Under the pieces are notes generated by a model that saw only the letters and a list, made by a program, of their open reading frames with translations, did not search any database and had not been told where the DNA came from. Below are positions 24,497 through 34,466 of a DNA stretch of 64,000 bases, in pieces (positions within the stretch are counted from its first letter, which is position 1; each line of letters begins with the position of its first letter). This stretch comes from Lumbricus terrestris (taxonomy: Eukaryota > Annelida > Clitellata > Crassiclitellata > Lumbricidae): positions 18,337,685 through 18,401,684 of the forward strand of contig OX457044.1 of the NCBI GenBank assembly GCA_949752735.1. The letters are read 5' to 3'. The position numbers and the translations under genes are program-made.

Positions 24497-27399
24497 ATGT
24501 TTCTTCTTCTGATTACGCTGACCTTGGGAGTGATGGCGGCAGATGCTGGAAATCTTCTCTACGAAGTCCAGCAAGACGGCCAGCTGACTCCGGAGAACAG
24601 TGTCTTGTGTCCAGACCAGGCGTCTATGTGTTCGAAAGCGGCCACCTGTTGTCTGTTGTCCTCTGGCAAATGGGGATGTTGTCCATTTGCTCGCGTAAGT
24701 CCAATGCAAACGCTAAGCGGGTATTTATATGGAACTACTGTATGCCTTGTGGAAAAAAGCATGTCTATTAATCATGTTTCATGAAACAATCATTTAAGTA
24801 GTTATATTGTATTGTATTGTATTGTATATGACCATTTATAAAGCGCTTCTCGTGGCAAGAGCCTTTCTGAAGCGCTTCCGGTGCGTTCAACTCCGAGAAA
24901 AAAGGCAGGTTTCAGACGAGAGAAAGACGAAGAAAGACTGCCAGAGAGGATGACAGAGCGAACTGATGACGGAAGCCCATTCCATAGGGAGGGACCAATG
25001 CAGGCAATTGATAGTAGATGTAAAAATTAATTAAGCAGTAGTAAAGATCCCAGATAGGAATCATCAGAAGCAAGCATAAAATCTGGTTGGGTCACATCAT
25101 AAAGGGAGGTTCCCTCATAAGGACGACAATTGAGGAAAGAATGGTGGGTAAAAACGTCGAGAGGTAGACTGAAGAGGGTGCTGATTGGCTGGATGATGAG
25201 GGAGGGCAACAACAAGTTGAAGGAGACAGCCAGGCAACGTGACGAATGACGTCATTGGACGTATTAACCTGCAGTGTCTACTGAGGCAGAGAAGTAAATG
25301 AAGAAGAAGTAAATTCCCAACAATAATTTCTAATGCACTCGGGATGAACAGTTTACTGATGGCGCAATAAGCAAAGTAAATAGCAATAAGGTCTATATAT
25401 TCAGACTATAGCAGGTTTAAGTCCAATATTAAGTTAAATGTCCATTACTTTGAATTACGCAACAAATATAAAAGTCTCGGCCTTCTTATAAACACTGATG
25501 AACAGTCAGCACTCATGAGCAGCATATAGACCTTAAAATTTATCTCAATGACTGAAATTGCTTATTTTTAACAAAAACATTCATTTTATTTTTGCAAAGG
25601 CAACCTGTTGTGACGACAACGTCCACTGTTGTCCGAGCGGCTACTCGTGCAACAAGAATGCAGGACATTGCGTGAGTGCCATCAGCAACGGAACAATTCC
25701 GTGGGCGAGCAAGAAGGCGTCTGCAATCAGTGTATCTTCGTCATCTTCCGATGATACTATCAGCCCCAGCGGCAATCAAGTTTGTCCCGATCGTTTGTCT
25801 TCCTGTCCAGAATCCGCAGCCTGCTGCCGTACGCCTTCTGGAACTTACACATGCTGCTCTTACCCGAACGTAAGAACGCTTATCTGTGGGTAACTATAGG
25901 AAGAGCGGACGAGAGAAGTATAATTCAGTTATAGGCATATAATTATGGTGTAAAAATGTCCTTTTTCACGGACACACGACCGTAGACGTAGACGCTACTG
26001 TTTTATGGTCCGGTAAAATTTATGTTCACCTGGTCAAACAGCTGCCACTCTTCAATCAGACGCGCCTACGGTTATCGATGTCATGAATACGGGAACGAAA
26101 AACGCGCTCCTCCAGTAAATGTACCCGGATCGAGGTCTGGACTGCTAGGCGGCCACAGCTGCGGGTATGAAGCCGTGTGTCTCCCGGGACAGCTACCGGT
26201 ACTACACTACTACGTCTACGGTCATGTTTCGTGAAAAAGGACATTTTGAACACCATAATTATATAGCTGAATTTGACTTCCTTTCAGCTTTTGCATGTTG
26301 GAAAGTTCCATTTTTCGGTACTGCATCTCAAACGCTCATAATTTGACAAACTCACAAATATTTCTCATCGGCTTTAGGATTTCGTATAAATATGGTCACT
26401 GTTGCTGTGTTTAATATTTCAGACAAATCCTAAAAGTTTTGACCGAGTTTTGACACTTTGTTTTGTGTTATACTTTTCAACCGGACGCAGTGCATTTATA
26501 AGTCTAATGTTTTGTTCATTCAATCTAGACTGTTGAGTGTTGATGCATTAAGTTTTTCCCCATTTCACTTCTCACGAGAGTACCACACTTATAGCGGGGC
26601 GTGGTGTTGCCATATCTGACCATTACTGTAACTATCACTACATGTACGTTTCTATTCAATACAAATCAAACCCAGCTGTCGACCTATCCTCCTATCACCT
26701 GCCAGACTGAATTATACTTGTTTATTGTTAAAATGACTTGCATATCGCCACATCCAAGAACTAAATCAGAGTAGGCCTATAGTCATATACATTATATATT
26801 ATAATATATAATAATATTATATTATATTTAAATGTATATAAATATATTATATTTAAATATATATAAATTACATATATTTTATAATAATTATATTATTATA
26901 TATTGTATATATCATATATAAAAGCCTAATTGCTGTTAAATGTAATATTTTAAAGAACATTCTTACTTGAGGACTATTGCCAGTCACTGAAAAGCGCATC
27001 TAAATTGATTCAGAAACTCAGTTGACAGGCGCAATTAAATTCAGAGTTTCTCGTCATCGCGCAACCGCTGATAATAATATCTGTTTGTTTTAGAATGTCT
27101 GCTGTTCAAACGGGGGCCACTGTTGCCCGCGTTGCACGATCTGTAACTGGCTCAGCTTTACGTGTACCCCTGGAGTTGAGACCGAGAAATGGGAGACTGT
27201 GGGTGAATCCACTGCGGTTTTCCTTCCTTCCGAGATGAGTGAGGCATCCGAGGAATTACCAGCCAATTTAGTTGGCGAGTACGGTGGCGAGAAGATGCTC
27301 AATCCATATGATGTAGTCACGTGTGGGCTGCGACTCTGTAGAGCTGGACAGACCTGCTGCAAAATTGACCGTCATAATTGGAGATGCTGTACCCCTTAA
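24497..27399 (+). CDS. Granulin gene C: truncated multi-module granulin-like protein
   Basis: Three coding exons, 24497-24694, 25600-25869 and 27094-27399, with phase-0 GT-AG introns, encode 257 residues. Order: signal peptide (MFLLLITLTLGVMAADA), granulin module 1 (exons 1+2), Ser-rich linker, module 2 (exons 2+3), acidic linker, then only the first half of module 3, ending WRCCTP and TAA. In genes A, B and D this point is a splice donor leading to a last half-module exon. Here the donor is degenerate, a stop precedes it, and the homologous last exon survives as a relic at 53721-53750 beyond the Polinton. The gene may still make a secreted protein with an incomplete last module. I infer loss of the third module after or together with the insertion. 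Confidence 0.75.
25946..26255. mobile_element. Mariner-like MITE in intron 2 of gene C
   Basis: Inverted ends of about 25 bp (TGGTGT-AAAATGTCCTTTTTCAC) flanked by TA at 25944-25945 and 26256-26257. The minus strand retains the phrase WPPSSPDLDP, typical of the catalytic region of mariner/IS630 transposases, so this is an internally deleted autonomous copy. Confidence 0.7.
26785..26930. repeat. AT-rich low-complexity tract
   Basis: Almost pure A/T with irregular TATAT units in intron 2 of gene C. No coding signal. Confidence 0.85.
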
Positions 27400-27429
27400 A
27401 CATGTACGTACGTAGCACTGACACATTCT

Positions 27430-28500
27430 TTCGTAGACTTATTCACATGCTGAAGATGCAATTCAGACGATTCCTAAATAGAGAATATTAGAGTGAATTT
27501 CGAGAGAAATAGGCTACACTTGGGATTAGGCATATACCTGTCGTAGATATCTGTGTTTAGCAGCTCGAATCTGCAACGGAAAGCAGATTTTTAAAATAGT
27601 GACCACAAATGTCCACCGTATCTTCCAACCAATAGCCTACTAAATAGAGAATATTTACCACAATTTGAGTGATAAATTTGGTATCATCTGTCGCAGAAAT
27701 CTATTGGCTTTTTAACAGCTCGAATCTACAACAGAAAGCAGAATTTTTAAAATCGTGATAAATGTTCATGGTATCTAACTATCTACCATCCACTCCTAAA
27801 TAGAGAGTACTAAACTGAATTTGAGAAAAATAAATTTGGGTGCCTACATGCTCAAGTCTGCAACAGAAAGCAGAATTTTAATACAGTGACCTAAAATGTC
27901 CAGAGTACCTTCCAGTCAGTTATAACTAGAGAATATTGAACTGAATTTGAGAGATATATGCCTAAATTTGGGATTACCTGTCATAGAAATCTGTAGCCTA
28001 TTTAACAGCATGAATCTACAGCATAAATCAGCATTTTTATATCGTTATAAATGTCCACAGCATCTCTCAACCGCTCCTAAATAAAGAATACTTACCTGCC
28101 ATAGAAATCTGTGTTTAACAGCTCGAATCTACAACCGAAAACAGAATTTCAATATCGTGATAAATGTCCGCAGTAGCCTATCTTCATCCACTCATAAATA
28201 GAGAGCGTTTAAGAGAATATCAGATAAATAAATTTGGGATTACCTGTCATAGAAATCTGTGTTTAACAACTTGAATCTGCAACTGAAAGCAGAATTTCAA
28301 TATCGTGATAAATGCCCGCAGTACATCTTAATCCACTCATAAATAGGGAATGTTTAAAATGATTTCAGATAAATAAATTTGGGCTTAACTGCCATAGAAA
28401 ACAGTGTTTAACAGCTCGAATCTAAAAGAAACAGCGGAATTTATCCACATAATCTTTTAACCACACCTAAAAAGAGAACATTTAACTGGTTCGAAAGGAA
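27430..28500. repeat. Minisatellite, unit about 140-160 bp, about seven copies
   Basis: Each copy contains AATAGAGAAT, AAATTTGGGATTACCTGTC, ATAGAAATCTGTGTTTAACAG, CTCGAATCTACAAC and GCAGAATTT in that order. Copies are diverged. It directly follows the stop codon of gene C and has no counterpart after genes A and B. The stretch 28500-28980 shows nothing I recognise. Confidence 0.75.
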
Positions 28501-28989
28501 GTGCCTACCTTCGAAGATTCTCTCATCTCTTTCTGATCGAAATGTTTTATGATTTTCTATACAAAGTAAGATTTCTTGTAAATCTCTCTATCACCGGACA
28601 GTATGAGGGTCTCTAAATGTCACAGTTCTCATCGAATTTCATTCGTATGATTCTTCTGATCGACGAATTTCAATAATTTTCTTTTTGAAACAACCTCTCG
28701 CCATTACATCTAATAACTGTCAAATTCATTGCTCAATTCGTTACCAAGCAACGCAACAGTCGAGTCCAACGATGACGTCATTGAAACAAAATAACAAGAT
28801 GACGTCATCAATAAATAAGCCTCAGTAGAACCCATAATAATTAATTATTTCGTCGATTCGCAAAGTGAGCAAGGTAATTTAAAGTCCCGTGTAAAGTAAG
28901 TATGTAAGTACATATTCTTTATTAACCCATGCATAGCCGCACTTTGGTTTACATGAAAGCATCACAGATCATTCTTTTTGGGGGTGGAT

Positions 28990-29294
28990 CCGTAGCTCAG
29001 GAATTTCAGGAACAAAGCAAGAACTGTTGACCCACGTAAAAACAAGAAAGTTACGATACTTCGGACACGTGATGAGACAGCAAAAGGAAAGCATAGAAAA
29101 CAACCTGATGACGGGACTGATGGAGGGAGAAAGGGGAAGAGGAAGACCAAGAATGGCATGGATAGACAACATCTTGAAGTGGACTGGACTTTCGGGGAGG
29201 AGGTTAATGAACATGGCAGGAGATAGACAACTGTGGAAAATGCTCATCCATTCGTGCAGCCAACCGTCGCAGAGCGACGATGGCGGAATGACAT
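28990..29294 (+). mobile_element. LINE 3' fragment (C terminus of an endonuclease-RT protein)
   Basis: The frame from 29027 contains LRYFGHVMRQ, RGRGRPRMAW and DRQLWKMLIH, the recurrent C-terminal signature of RTE-like LINE proteins, and ends in an ATGAC-repeat tail. The Polinton inserted into this tail: its 6-bp target site GACATG is one tail repeat. Confidence 0.8.
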
Positions 29295-29300
29295 GACATG
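29295..29300. repeat. Polinton target-site duplication, left
   Basis: GACATG immediately before AGTAGTAG. Repeated at 52869-52874 directly after the inverse end. Six bp is the size expected for Maverick/Polinton integration. Confidence 0.9.
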
Positions 29301-29626
29301 AGTAGTAGAGAAGTGGATAAACGGGCTCATTTAACCCAAACCATGGTTAAACTTTCCAAATCAACCCAAACCATGGTTAAACTTTTACCAATCATCCCAA
29401 ACCATGGTTAAAAAAAAATCATCAAAACTTTGGGAATTTCCCATTCTTGTGATCCGGCGTGCACGAAACCCAAACCATGGTTCAATTTTTACATTCAACC
29501 CAAACCATGGTTCAACTTTTACCAACTTTTACCAACTTTTGCCAACCACCCCAAACCATGGTTCAACTTTGACATTCAACCCAAACCATGGTTCAACTTT
29601 TGCCAGCATCACAAATTTATTTTTTT
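29301..29626. repeat. Polinton left terminal inverted repeat
   Basis: Matches the reverse complement of 52543-52868 with few differences (one near 29570, where GACATTCAACC replaces TACCAATCATCC). Seven copies of the palindrome AACCATGGTT lie inside, mostly in the context CCCAAACCATGGTTCAAC, along with short TTTTACCAAC repeats. Confidence 0.92.
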
Positions 29627-29651
29627 ACGTCGGCTGGGAAAATAACCCCCA

Positions 29652-30629
29652 TCACATGACCACTAAGTCTTCATTATCTACCCACGAATTAAAAGACTCT
29701 GGATATCCAAGCCATTTAACAAGCGATTTCTTTCCACGTTTCCTGATAATCTTTTCTATTCTAAATATTTCTTGAGTCGTTTTCTGTAGCTCCTGTTCAT
29801 AAAAACTCCCCTGTATTTCCTCACCATTAGAATCAGTAATCTTATAAGTTGGAGGAACCGTGTATTGAATCTGGGATACTGTAAATACCTCCTCAGTCCA
29901 TCTAGGTGTGTATCCCTTCTCAAAAATATTCTTCTTCTTAGTTATTCTGACCTTATCACCAATTGAAAACTTTGGTACAATAGGCTCTGAAATCTCTTTA
30001 CCGTTTAAATTCATAAATACGGCCCTTTCATTCACTTTCATACTAGCCTTAACGGGTGTCATTTTAATGGAAGAATGCCTTGTATTATTATAATTGTTAA
30101 CCATTTCATCTAATATATCGATGTATCTTCTCGTTGAATTAGCGGTAAAGTACTTAAACATTTTATCTTTCATCGTTCTGTTCCACCTCTCAACAACGCA
30201 AGATTTTTCTTCATTCTCAGTAGAGTACAACTCAACCAAATTCTTTACATCCTTATTATAAAATTCTTTCCCTTTATCAACCCATAATTTAACAGGCTTC
30301 CTCCCACCCTTGAGAATCTTCACAAAACCACTCGCTGTAGATTTCCCACTCTTATCATTCAATGGTACAATCCAGCCGAACTTTGAAAACACATCTATAA
30401 CGGTTAATAGGTATTTCACCCCATTATTATCTTTAGCAAATGCCTGCATATCTACAAGATCAGCGGCCCATATCTCATCTATCCCATTAACAATCACCTT
30501 TCTCTTTCTAAAATGTTTAACCACTGGTCTATGCAGTTCATTCGCCAACGTATCCGTCCACTTTAACGTTTTTTCTTCCTCCCCGCGACTTTGCCGTTTT
30601 TTGAAGGTAAACCCAAACCAAGGCTCGTT
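29652..30629 (-). CDS. INT: Polinton integrase (rve superfamily) with C-terminal chromodomain
   Basis: DDE integrase that inserts the element DNA with 6-bp duplications. Visible signals are the first acidic residue in IWAADLVDM, the second in KLWVDKGKEF and the glutamate in VVERWNRTM. A C-terminal chromodomain follows (about the last 40 residues, FRIEKIIRKR to SFNSWVDNEDLV). The open frame runs from just after a stop at 30630-30632 and has no ATG ahead of the catalytic core. It overlaps the end of the PLA2-like gene in the -1 frame. Related Polintons carry these two regions close together or fused, so translation here probably depends on frameshifting, or the frame was broken by a 1-nt indel in an A6 run at about 30562. 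I rate the function certain and the start unresolved. Confidence 0.88.
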   Translation of the reverse strand, partial: NEPWFGFTFKKRQSRGEEEKTLKWTDTLANELHRPVVKHFRKRKVIVNGIDEIWAADLVDMQAFAKDNNGVKYLLTVIDVFSKFGWIVPLNDKSGKSTASGFVKILKGGRKPVKLWVDKGKEFYNKDVKNLVELYSTENEEKSCVVERWNRTMKDKMFKYFTANSTRRYIDILDEMVNNYNNTRHSSIKMTPVKASMKVNERAVFMNLNGKEISEPIVPKFSIGDKVRITKKKNIFEKGYTPRWTEEVFTVSQIQYTVPPTYKITDSNGEEIQGSFYEQELQKTTQEIFRIEKIIRKRGKKSLVKWLGYPESFNSWVDNEDLVVM

Positions 30630-31117
30630 TTAGCTGACAAGATTGGTTTAACGATTGCCCTCTCTACACGCTCCCGGATAGTAGGATTAGGAATGTTGTT
30701 CAAATCATTAATCATAGCTCTATCTGCGATATTCCTAGAAGCCGTATCAGTGTGTTGATCGTAAGCTAAATCGTGGTGATAAGCCGCGTTATCTACCCTA
30801 TCCACAGGTTTGCTCCACTCTTTGAAAGTCCCGTCAGGATTCAGTCTCTTGTCTAGCCTTGTACCTGGGCCTGTAAACTGATGACCCGGTAAATGCATCT
30901 CACCGGGAAACTTAGCCCACGGTAACTTTATGGTGCTAGTGGCCGCATTCAATGAACTAACTAAATCTCCACCTTTAGTAGTGGCGCTTTTTACGAATTG
31001 TGTTTTAGTTTTTCCGCATACAACGCAAACGCCTCTAAGCATCGATCTCCCGTTATTCGTCACGACGTTCTGCACGTCTCTCGTTTCAGTCTGTTTTTTA
31101 CACTTTACGCAATACAT
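30563..31117 (-). CDS. PLA2-like (parvovirus VP1-type) Polinton protein with N-terminal zinc ribbon
   Basis: 184 residues. The N terminus has two CxxC pairs (CVKCKK near residue 3 and CVVCGK near residue 31), a small zinc-binding domain. Residues about 85-125 carry FTGPGTRLDK (calcium-loop type) and AAYHHDLAYD (HD-xx-Y catalytic type), the signature of the secreted phospholipase A2 fold found in parvovirus capsid proteins, where it breaches endosomal membrane. Here a virion role is inferred. The protein ends in a basic tail (AGRKKKR) where the -1 frame continues into the integrase. Confidence 0.75.
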   Translation of the reverse strand: MYCVKCKKQTETRDVQNVVTNNGRSMLRGVCVVCGKTKTQFVKSATTKGGDLVSSLNAATSTIKLPWAKFPGEMHLPGHQFTGPGTRLDKRLNPDGTFKEWSKPVDRVDNAAYHHDLAYDQHTDTASRNIADRAMINDLNNIPNPTIRERVERAIVKPILSAKTSLGLGLPSKNGKVAGRKKKR

Positions 31118-31143
31118 CTCGCTTTTTTTAATACATAAATAAA

Positions 31144-31935
31144 ATGGAAATCAAAGATTTGAGTTGGGGATCTGCGCTACCGAAAAGATTTAATAATCCC
31201 TTGTTACCTAAAAGTATAAGGGGGTTGATAATAGGAAAGTCCGGCTGCGGTAAAACGACGCTTCTTCTGAATCTATTGCTCAGGTCAGACTGGTTAGACT
31301 ATAATAACCTCCAGGTATTCGGTACTTCTCTGTTTCAACCTGAATATCGTATTATCAAAAAGGCATTCGAAGAAAAATTACCGAAAGAAGCGATCGTTAG
31401 ATTATTCGAGCATCAGGAGGAAATCGCTAGACAAAATCTGTCACCAGCCCTCGTTATGGAATTTATGGCAAAAGAATTAAAATCGGAAGCTAAATCAGAT
31501 ATCAATGCCAAGTTTTTTGAAAAAGCTGAAGACGTACCGGACCCGAGAGACCTGAGTAGTGAAAAGAAGAATCTGATGATTTTTGACGATTTACAATTGG
31601 AAAAACAAAAAAAGTGTGAAATGTATTATATTCGGGGGAGGCATAGTAATGTGGACTGTTTTTACCTCGCTCAGAATTATTTCAAACTGCCGCGGCAAAC
31701 GATCAGAGAGAATGCAAACTTTATTTGCCTGTTCGAGCAGGACCAGATAAATATCAACTATATTTACAACGATCATGCTAGTACGGACATGCGCAAAGAG
31801 GAATTTAGAAAACTATGCAAAACGGTATGGGAACAACCACACGGATTCCTTGTCATCGACCACAGTAGCGAAAAGTACAATGGCAAATACCGCTGCGGAT
31901 TCGATCAATTTTATGTAATAGAGGATCCGCTGTAG
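31144..31935 (+). CDS. Genome-packaging ATPase (FtsK/HerA, A32-like)
   Basis: 263 residues. Walker A is GKSGCGKTT (residues about 32-40) and Walker B is LMIFDDL (about 142-148), in the layout of the A32-like packaging ATPases shared by Polintons, adintoviruses, virophages and large DNA viruses. These pump DNA into the capsid. It starts the plus-strand block; the ATG is preceded by AATAAA. The frame is intact. Confidence 0.9.
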   Translation: MEIKDLSWGSALPKRFNNPLLPKSIRGLIIGKSGCGKTTLLLNLLLRSDWLDYNNLQVFGTSLFQPEYRIIKKAFEEKLPKEAIVRLFEHQEEIARQNLSPALVMEFMAKELKSEAKSDINAKFFEKAEDVPDPRDLSSEKKNLMIFDDLQLEKQKKCEMYYIRGRHSNVDCFYLAQNYFKLPRQTIRENANFICLFEQDQININYIYNDHASTDMRKEEFRKLCKTVWEQPHGFLVIDHSSEKYNGKYRCGFDQFYVIEDPL

Positions 31936-31956
31936 TAAAATTATTGCATAATCAAA

Positions 31957-32751
31957 ATGGAATCATCGCTTCTCAAACAGATAGCTGATAATACGGGAAA
32001 GACGGCTCGTAACACGGAACCAAAAACGTAATTTTACATTTTGCTAAGCGAAAAGAGCACAAAAATCAGAACAAAGTTTAATCCACCTATTGAACTAGAC
32101 AAAAATAAAAAATACGAAATGGCCCTCGTAAATATCGCAACATACTATTCTTTTCCAAATATCGACGCGACAAACAACAACTTTAGGTATTCACCGACTG
32201 GCGTGGGCCCTTGGTTTAACATAGAAGTACCGGAGGGAAGCTATGAAATAACAGATATCAACGACCACATACAGAGAATCATGAAGGAGAATGGGCATTA
32301 CGACAGGGTAAATTCAGAGTACTGTATCTCAATAGAACCAAACACCAATACGTTGAAGACTGTGTTAAATATAGCAGAGCACTATGCGGTTGACTTTACG
32401 TCTCCGAATACGATTGGAAAGGTTCTAGGTTTTGTAAAATATGTCTATCTTGAAGGATATAACGAATCGAAGAACTTGGTAGATATACTAAGTATCAGCA
32501 ATTTACTACTAACCAACGACATTATCGGGTCTTCGTACATTAACGGAACGACGGTAAACGTAATACATTCTTTTTTCCCGAACGTAGCCCCGGGATACAA
32601 AATTATCGAAGTGCCGCATAATTTAATTTATCTCCCCATTACGCTATCTACCATTTCAACGATGACAACGATGCTCACAGACCAAAATGGGAAAGAGGTA
32701 AATCTTAGAGGAGAAGAATTGACGATTCGTTTTCATATCAGAGAAGTTTGA
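31957..32751 (+). CDS. Penton / minor capsid protein (single jelly roll), with early in-frame stop
   Basis: The reading frame from ATG 31957 matches the usual Polinton minor capsid layout, but a TAA at 32029-32031 ends it after 24 codons. The same frame then stays open to 32751 (about 240 residues). The conserved body, including KYEMALVNIATYYSFPN, is rich in beta strands, as in single-jelly-roll pentons that cap capsid vertices. No ATG lies between the stop and the conserved segment FYILLSEKSTKI; the nearest downstream ATG (32119) lies inside conserved sequence. The stop is therefore probably a disabling point mutation. A downstream non-ATG start (TTG 32041) is possible but unlikely. Confidence 0.75.
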
Positions 32752-32772
32752 AAGTTTTTTTTGTAAACTAAA

Positions 32773-33363
32773 ATGAGTCGGTATATAGACTATAAAGTTA
32801 ATATTTCAGAAGGGCAACGAGACAAAATTCAAAAATCTCTTCAAGCAGGAACTGGTGTGAGTATCAAACTGGCACACGAAGATTTTAACGGCAACGATAT
32901 GTTTGCTTTCACACAGGCTCAAATCAATAAAATGACAAAGGCGCACCAAAAAGGAACGGGCGTAGTCATCAAAATGAGTAAAACGCAATTGGAACACAAT
33001 AAGAAAGTCGAGGGAGGATTCATAGGCGCCATTCTTCCGTTTCTAGCAACAGCGGCTAAATTTCTTCTACATGTACCTAGTTTAGCTACGGGGGCTTTGG
33101 CAGGCTTAGGTTCCGCGGCTACGTCGAAGATTGTAGATAAAATCAGCGGATCTGGCGTAGCGTATGTTAAGGATGATGATAAGTGGTTTAAGATAAGAGC
33201 AGCTGGGTCTGGTTTGTACATGTCCCCATGGCCAAAAGGCGCCTCGATAGCAGGATCCGGGTTGTTCATGAAAACGGGGTCGGGATATGTGCCTGTTGGT
33301 AAAGGATTTTTACTGGGTACTAATTCTCCGTTCACCAACACGATTCTTGGTTGGTTATTATAA
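32773..33363 (+). CDS. Polinton minor virion protein, Gly-rich with hydrophobic segment
   Basis: 196 residues, sitting between penton and major capsid. Two copies of a GTGV-(S/V)IK motif with KTQ/HED followers occupy residues 1-80. A hydrophobic stretch (GGFIGAILPFLATAAKFLL and onward, residues about 80-115) and Gly-Ser repeats (GSGLYM, GSGLFM, GSGYVP) follow. Position and composition resemble the membrane-active or core-associated minor virion proteins of adintoviruses and adenoviruses; that role is inference. Confidence 0.5.
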   Translation: MSRYIDYKVNISEGQRDKIQKSLQAGTGVSIKLAHEDFNGNDMFAFTQAQINKMTKAHQKGTGVVIKMSKTQLEHNKKVEGGFIGAILPFLATAAKFLLHVPSLATGALAGLGSAATSKIVDKISGSGVAYVKDDDKWFKIRAAGSGLYMSPWPKGASIAGSGLFMKTGSGYVPVGKGFLLGTNSPFTNTILGWLL

Positions 33364-33381
33364 AAATAAAACGATTATAAA

Positions 33382-33780
33382 ATGTCGAGACCATTACACA
33401 AATTTGGAACTAAACCAACTAGGCAGGCCGAGGTTAGAACGCAACCCCTGCAAGTCCATTGGAAGATTACGGGGGGTATTACTCACGCTCCAATTAGGCT
33501 ACTAGGTGGTGTTAGGTGGGAGATTTTCGCGCAAAATGTTATAACGTTACAACCAAAGACGACAAACACGCTAACGCTTGGACTCGGTGTAGAAATGAGT
33601 GCAGGAGTTTGCCTCATTTCCCTCAAACAGGGTATCAAAGAACAGAGATGCAGCCTACAAAACGAAGTGGTTTCAGATGATGTGGTTGATGATATCATAG
33701 TCACTATTCAAAACAACTCCGATTCAGTGGTAACCATAAACGCGGGAGATTCGCTATGTCGAGTAAATTATCTAATCTAA
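33382..33780 (+). CDS. Small beta-rich Polinton protein, dUTPase-like C-terminal pattern
   Basis: 132 residues. The C-terminal half alternates hydrophobic strands and ends DSVVTINAGDSLCRVNYLI, reminiscent of the final strands of the trimeric dUTPase/beta-clip fold (the GDRIAQL position). The dUTPase catalytic motifs are not clear, so a structural rather than enzymatic use is more likely. Starts 18 nt after the previous stop, with TATAAA just before the ATG. Confidence 0.4.
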   Translation: MSRPLHKFGTKPTRQAEVRTQPLQVHWKITGGITHAPIRLLGGVRWEIFAQNVITLQPKTTNTLTLGLGVEMSAGVCLISLKQGIKEQRCSLQNEVVSDDVVDDIIVTIQNNSDSVVTINAGDSLCRVNYLI

Positions 33781-33805
33781 AAAATATATCGCGTAAATAA
33801 AACGA

Positions 33806-34462
33806 ATGGAATACGAAGGCATTAAAACAACACAATCACTCTATCCGAAGCTACCATCAGCACCGGAAGGAGAAATACATATCGTCACAGGGTCCGCGCA
33901 AACGTATCGGCTCCAAAAGATCGGCGAAATTAAGAAGGAAATCGAACAAGTACGTGACAAAAGAGCGGCTTTGAGTAAAAAGTACCATAGAAGTGTAAGC
34001 GTAATCGGCGCGGTAGGTGGAGTCCTCTCAGTGGTCACGATGGGACTCGGAATTTCAGGAATCGGAGTATTATCCACTATAATCGCAGCACCCATTGCTA
34101 TGGCTTTGGAAGGAGCGGCATTAGGTGTGGGGCTGCTAAGTATAATCGGTATCTACATCAGTAAAAAGCTTGCGTTGAAGGCAGAGAAGCATGAAAAAAT
34201 CAAAACGCTAGCCGACGCGAAACTCAACACGATCAGCGACCATATTTCAAAAGCTCTCATGGATGATAACATTTCAGACCAGGAATATTCCCTGATTCTA
34301 AGCGAGATTGAAAAATTCAACGGCATGAAAGAAGAAATTAGGAGTAATATTAAAGTTGCGATAGACGCGATGGACGAGGTGACGAAACAATCACTCATCG
34401 ATCGTGGAAAAGATGAAGCCCGGCAGTACTTTCAATCTATGTTTGAGAAAAAAAAAGACTAA
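33806..34462 (+). CDS. Polinton-associated membrane/coiled-coil protein
   Basis: 218 residues: short N terminus, charged helix (35-62), hydrophobic region with two likely membrane segments (64-119), then a helical domain (129-175) with KLNTISDHISKAL and SLILSEIEK. I know this arrangement from uncharacterised proteins in invertebrate Polintons; no function is established. Its C-terminal domain has been copied into the two genes that follow. Confidence 0.55.
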   Translation: MEYEGIKTTQSLYPKLPSAPEGEIHIVTGSAQTYRLQKIGEIKKEIEQVRDKRAALSKKYHRSVSVIGAVGGVLSVVTMGLGISGIGVLSTIIAAPIAMALEGAALGVGLLSIIGIYISKKLALKAEKHEKIKTLADAKLNTISDHISKALMDDNISDQEYSLILSEIEKFNGMKEEIRSNIKVAIDAMDEVTKQSLIDRGKDEARQYFQSMFEKKKD

Positions 34463-34466
34463 CGCA

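Noticed and set aside
26022..26256. Short frames on both strands in intron 2 of gene C
   Set aside because: They belong to the decayed mariner-like MITE; the WPPSSPDLDP phrase is in a different frame and is interrupted.
29404..29775. 123-codon frame with repeated NPNHGS phrases, also on the other end of the Polinton
   Set aside because: It lies inside the terminal inverted repeats and only reflects the AACCATGGTT iterons.
30530..30548. Integrase start at TTG 30548
   Set aside because: The frame stays open with homologous sequence upstream to 30629, so a non-ATG start in the middle of the conserved region is not convincing.
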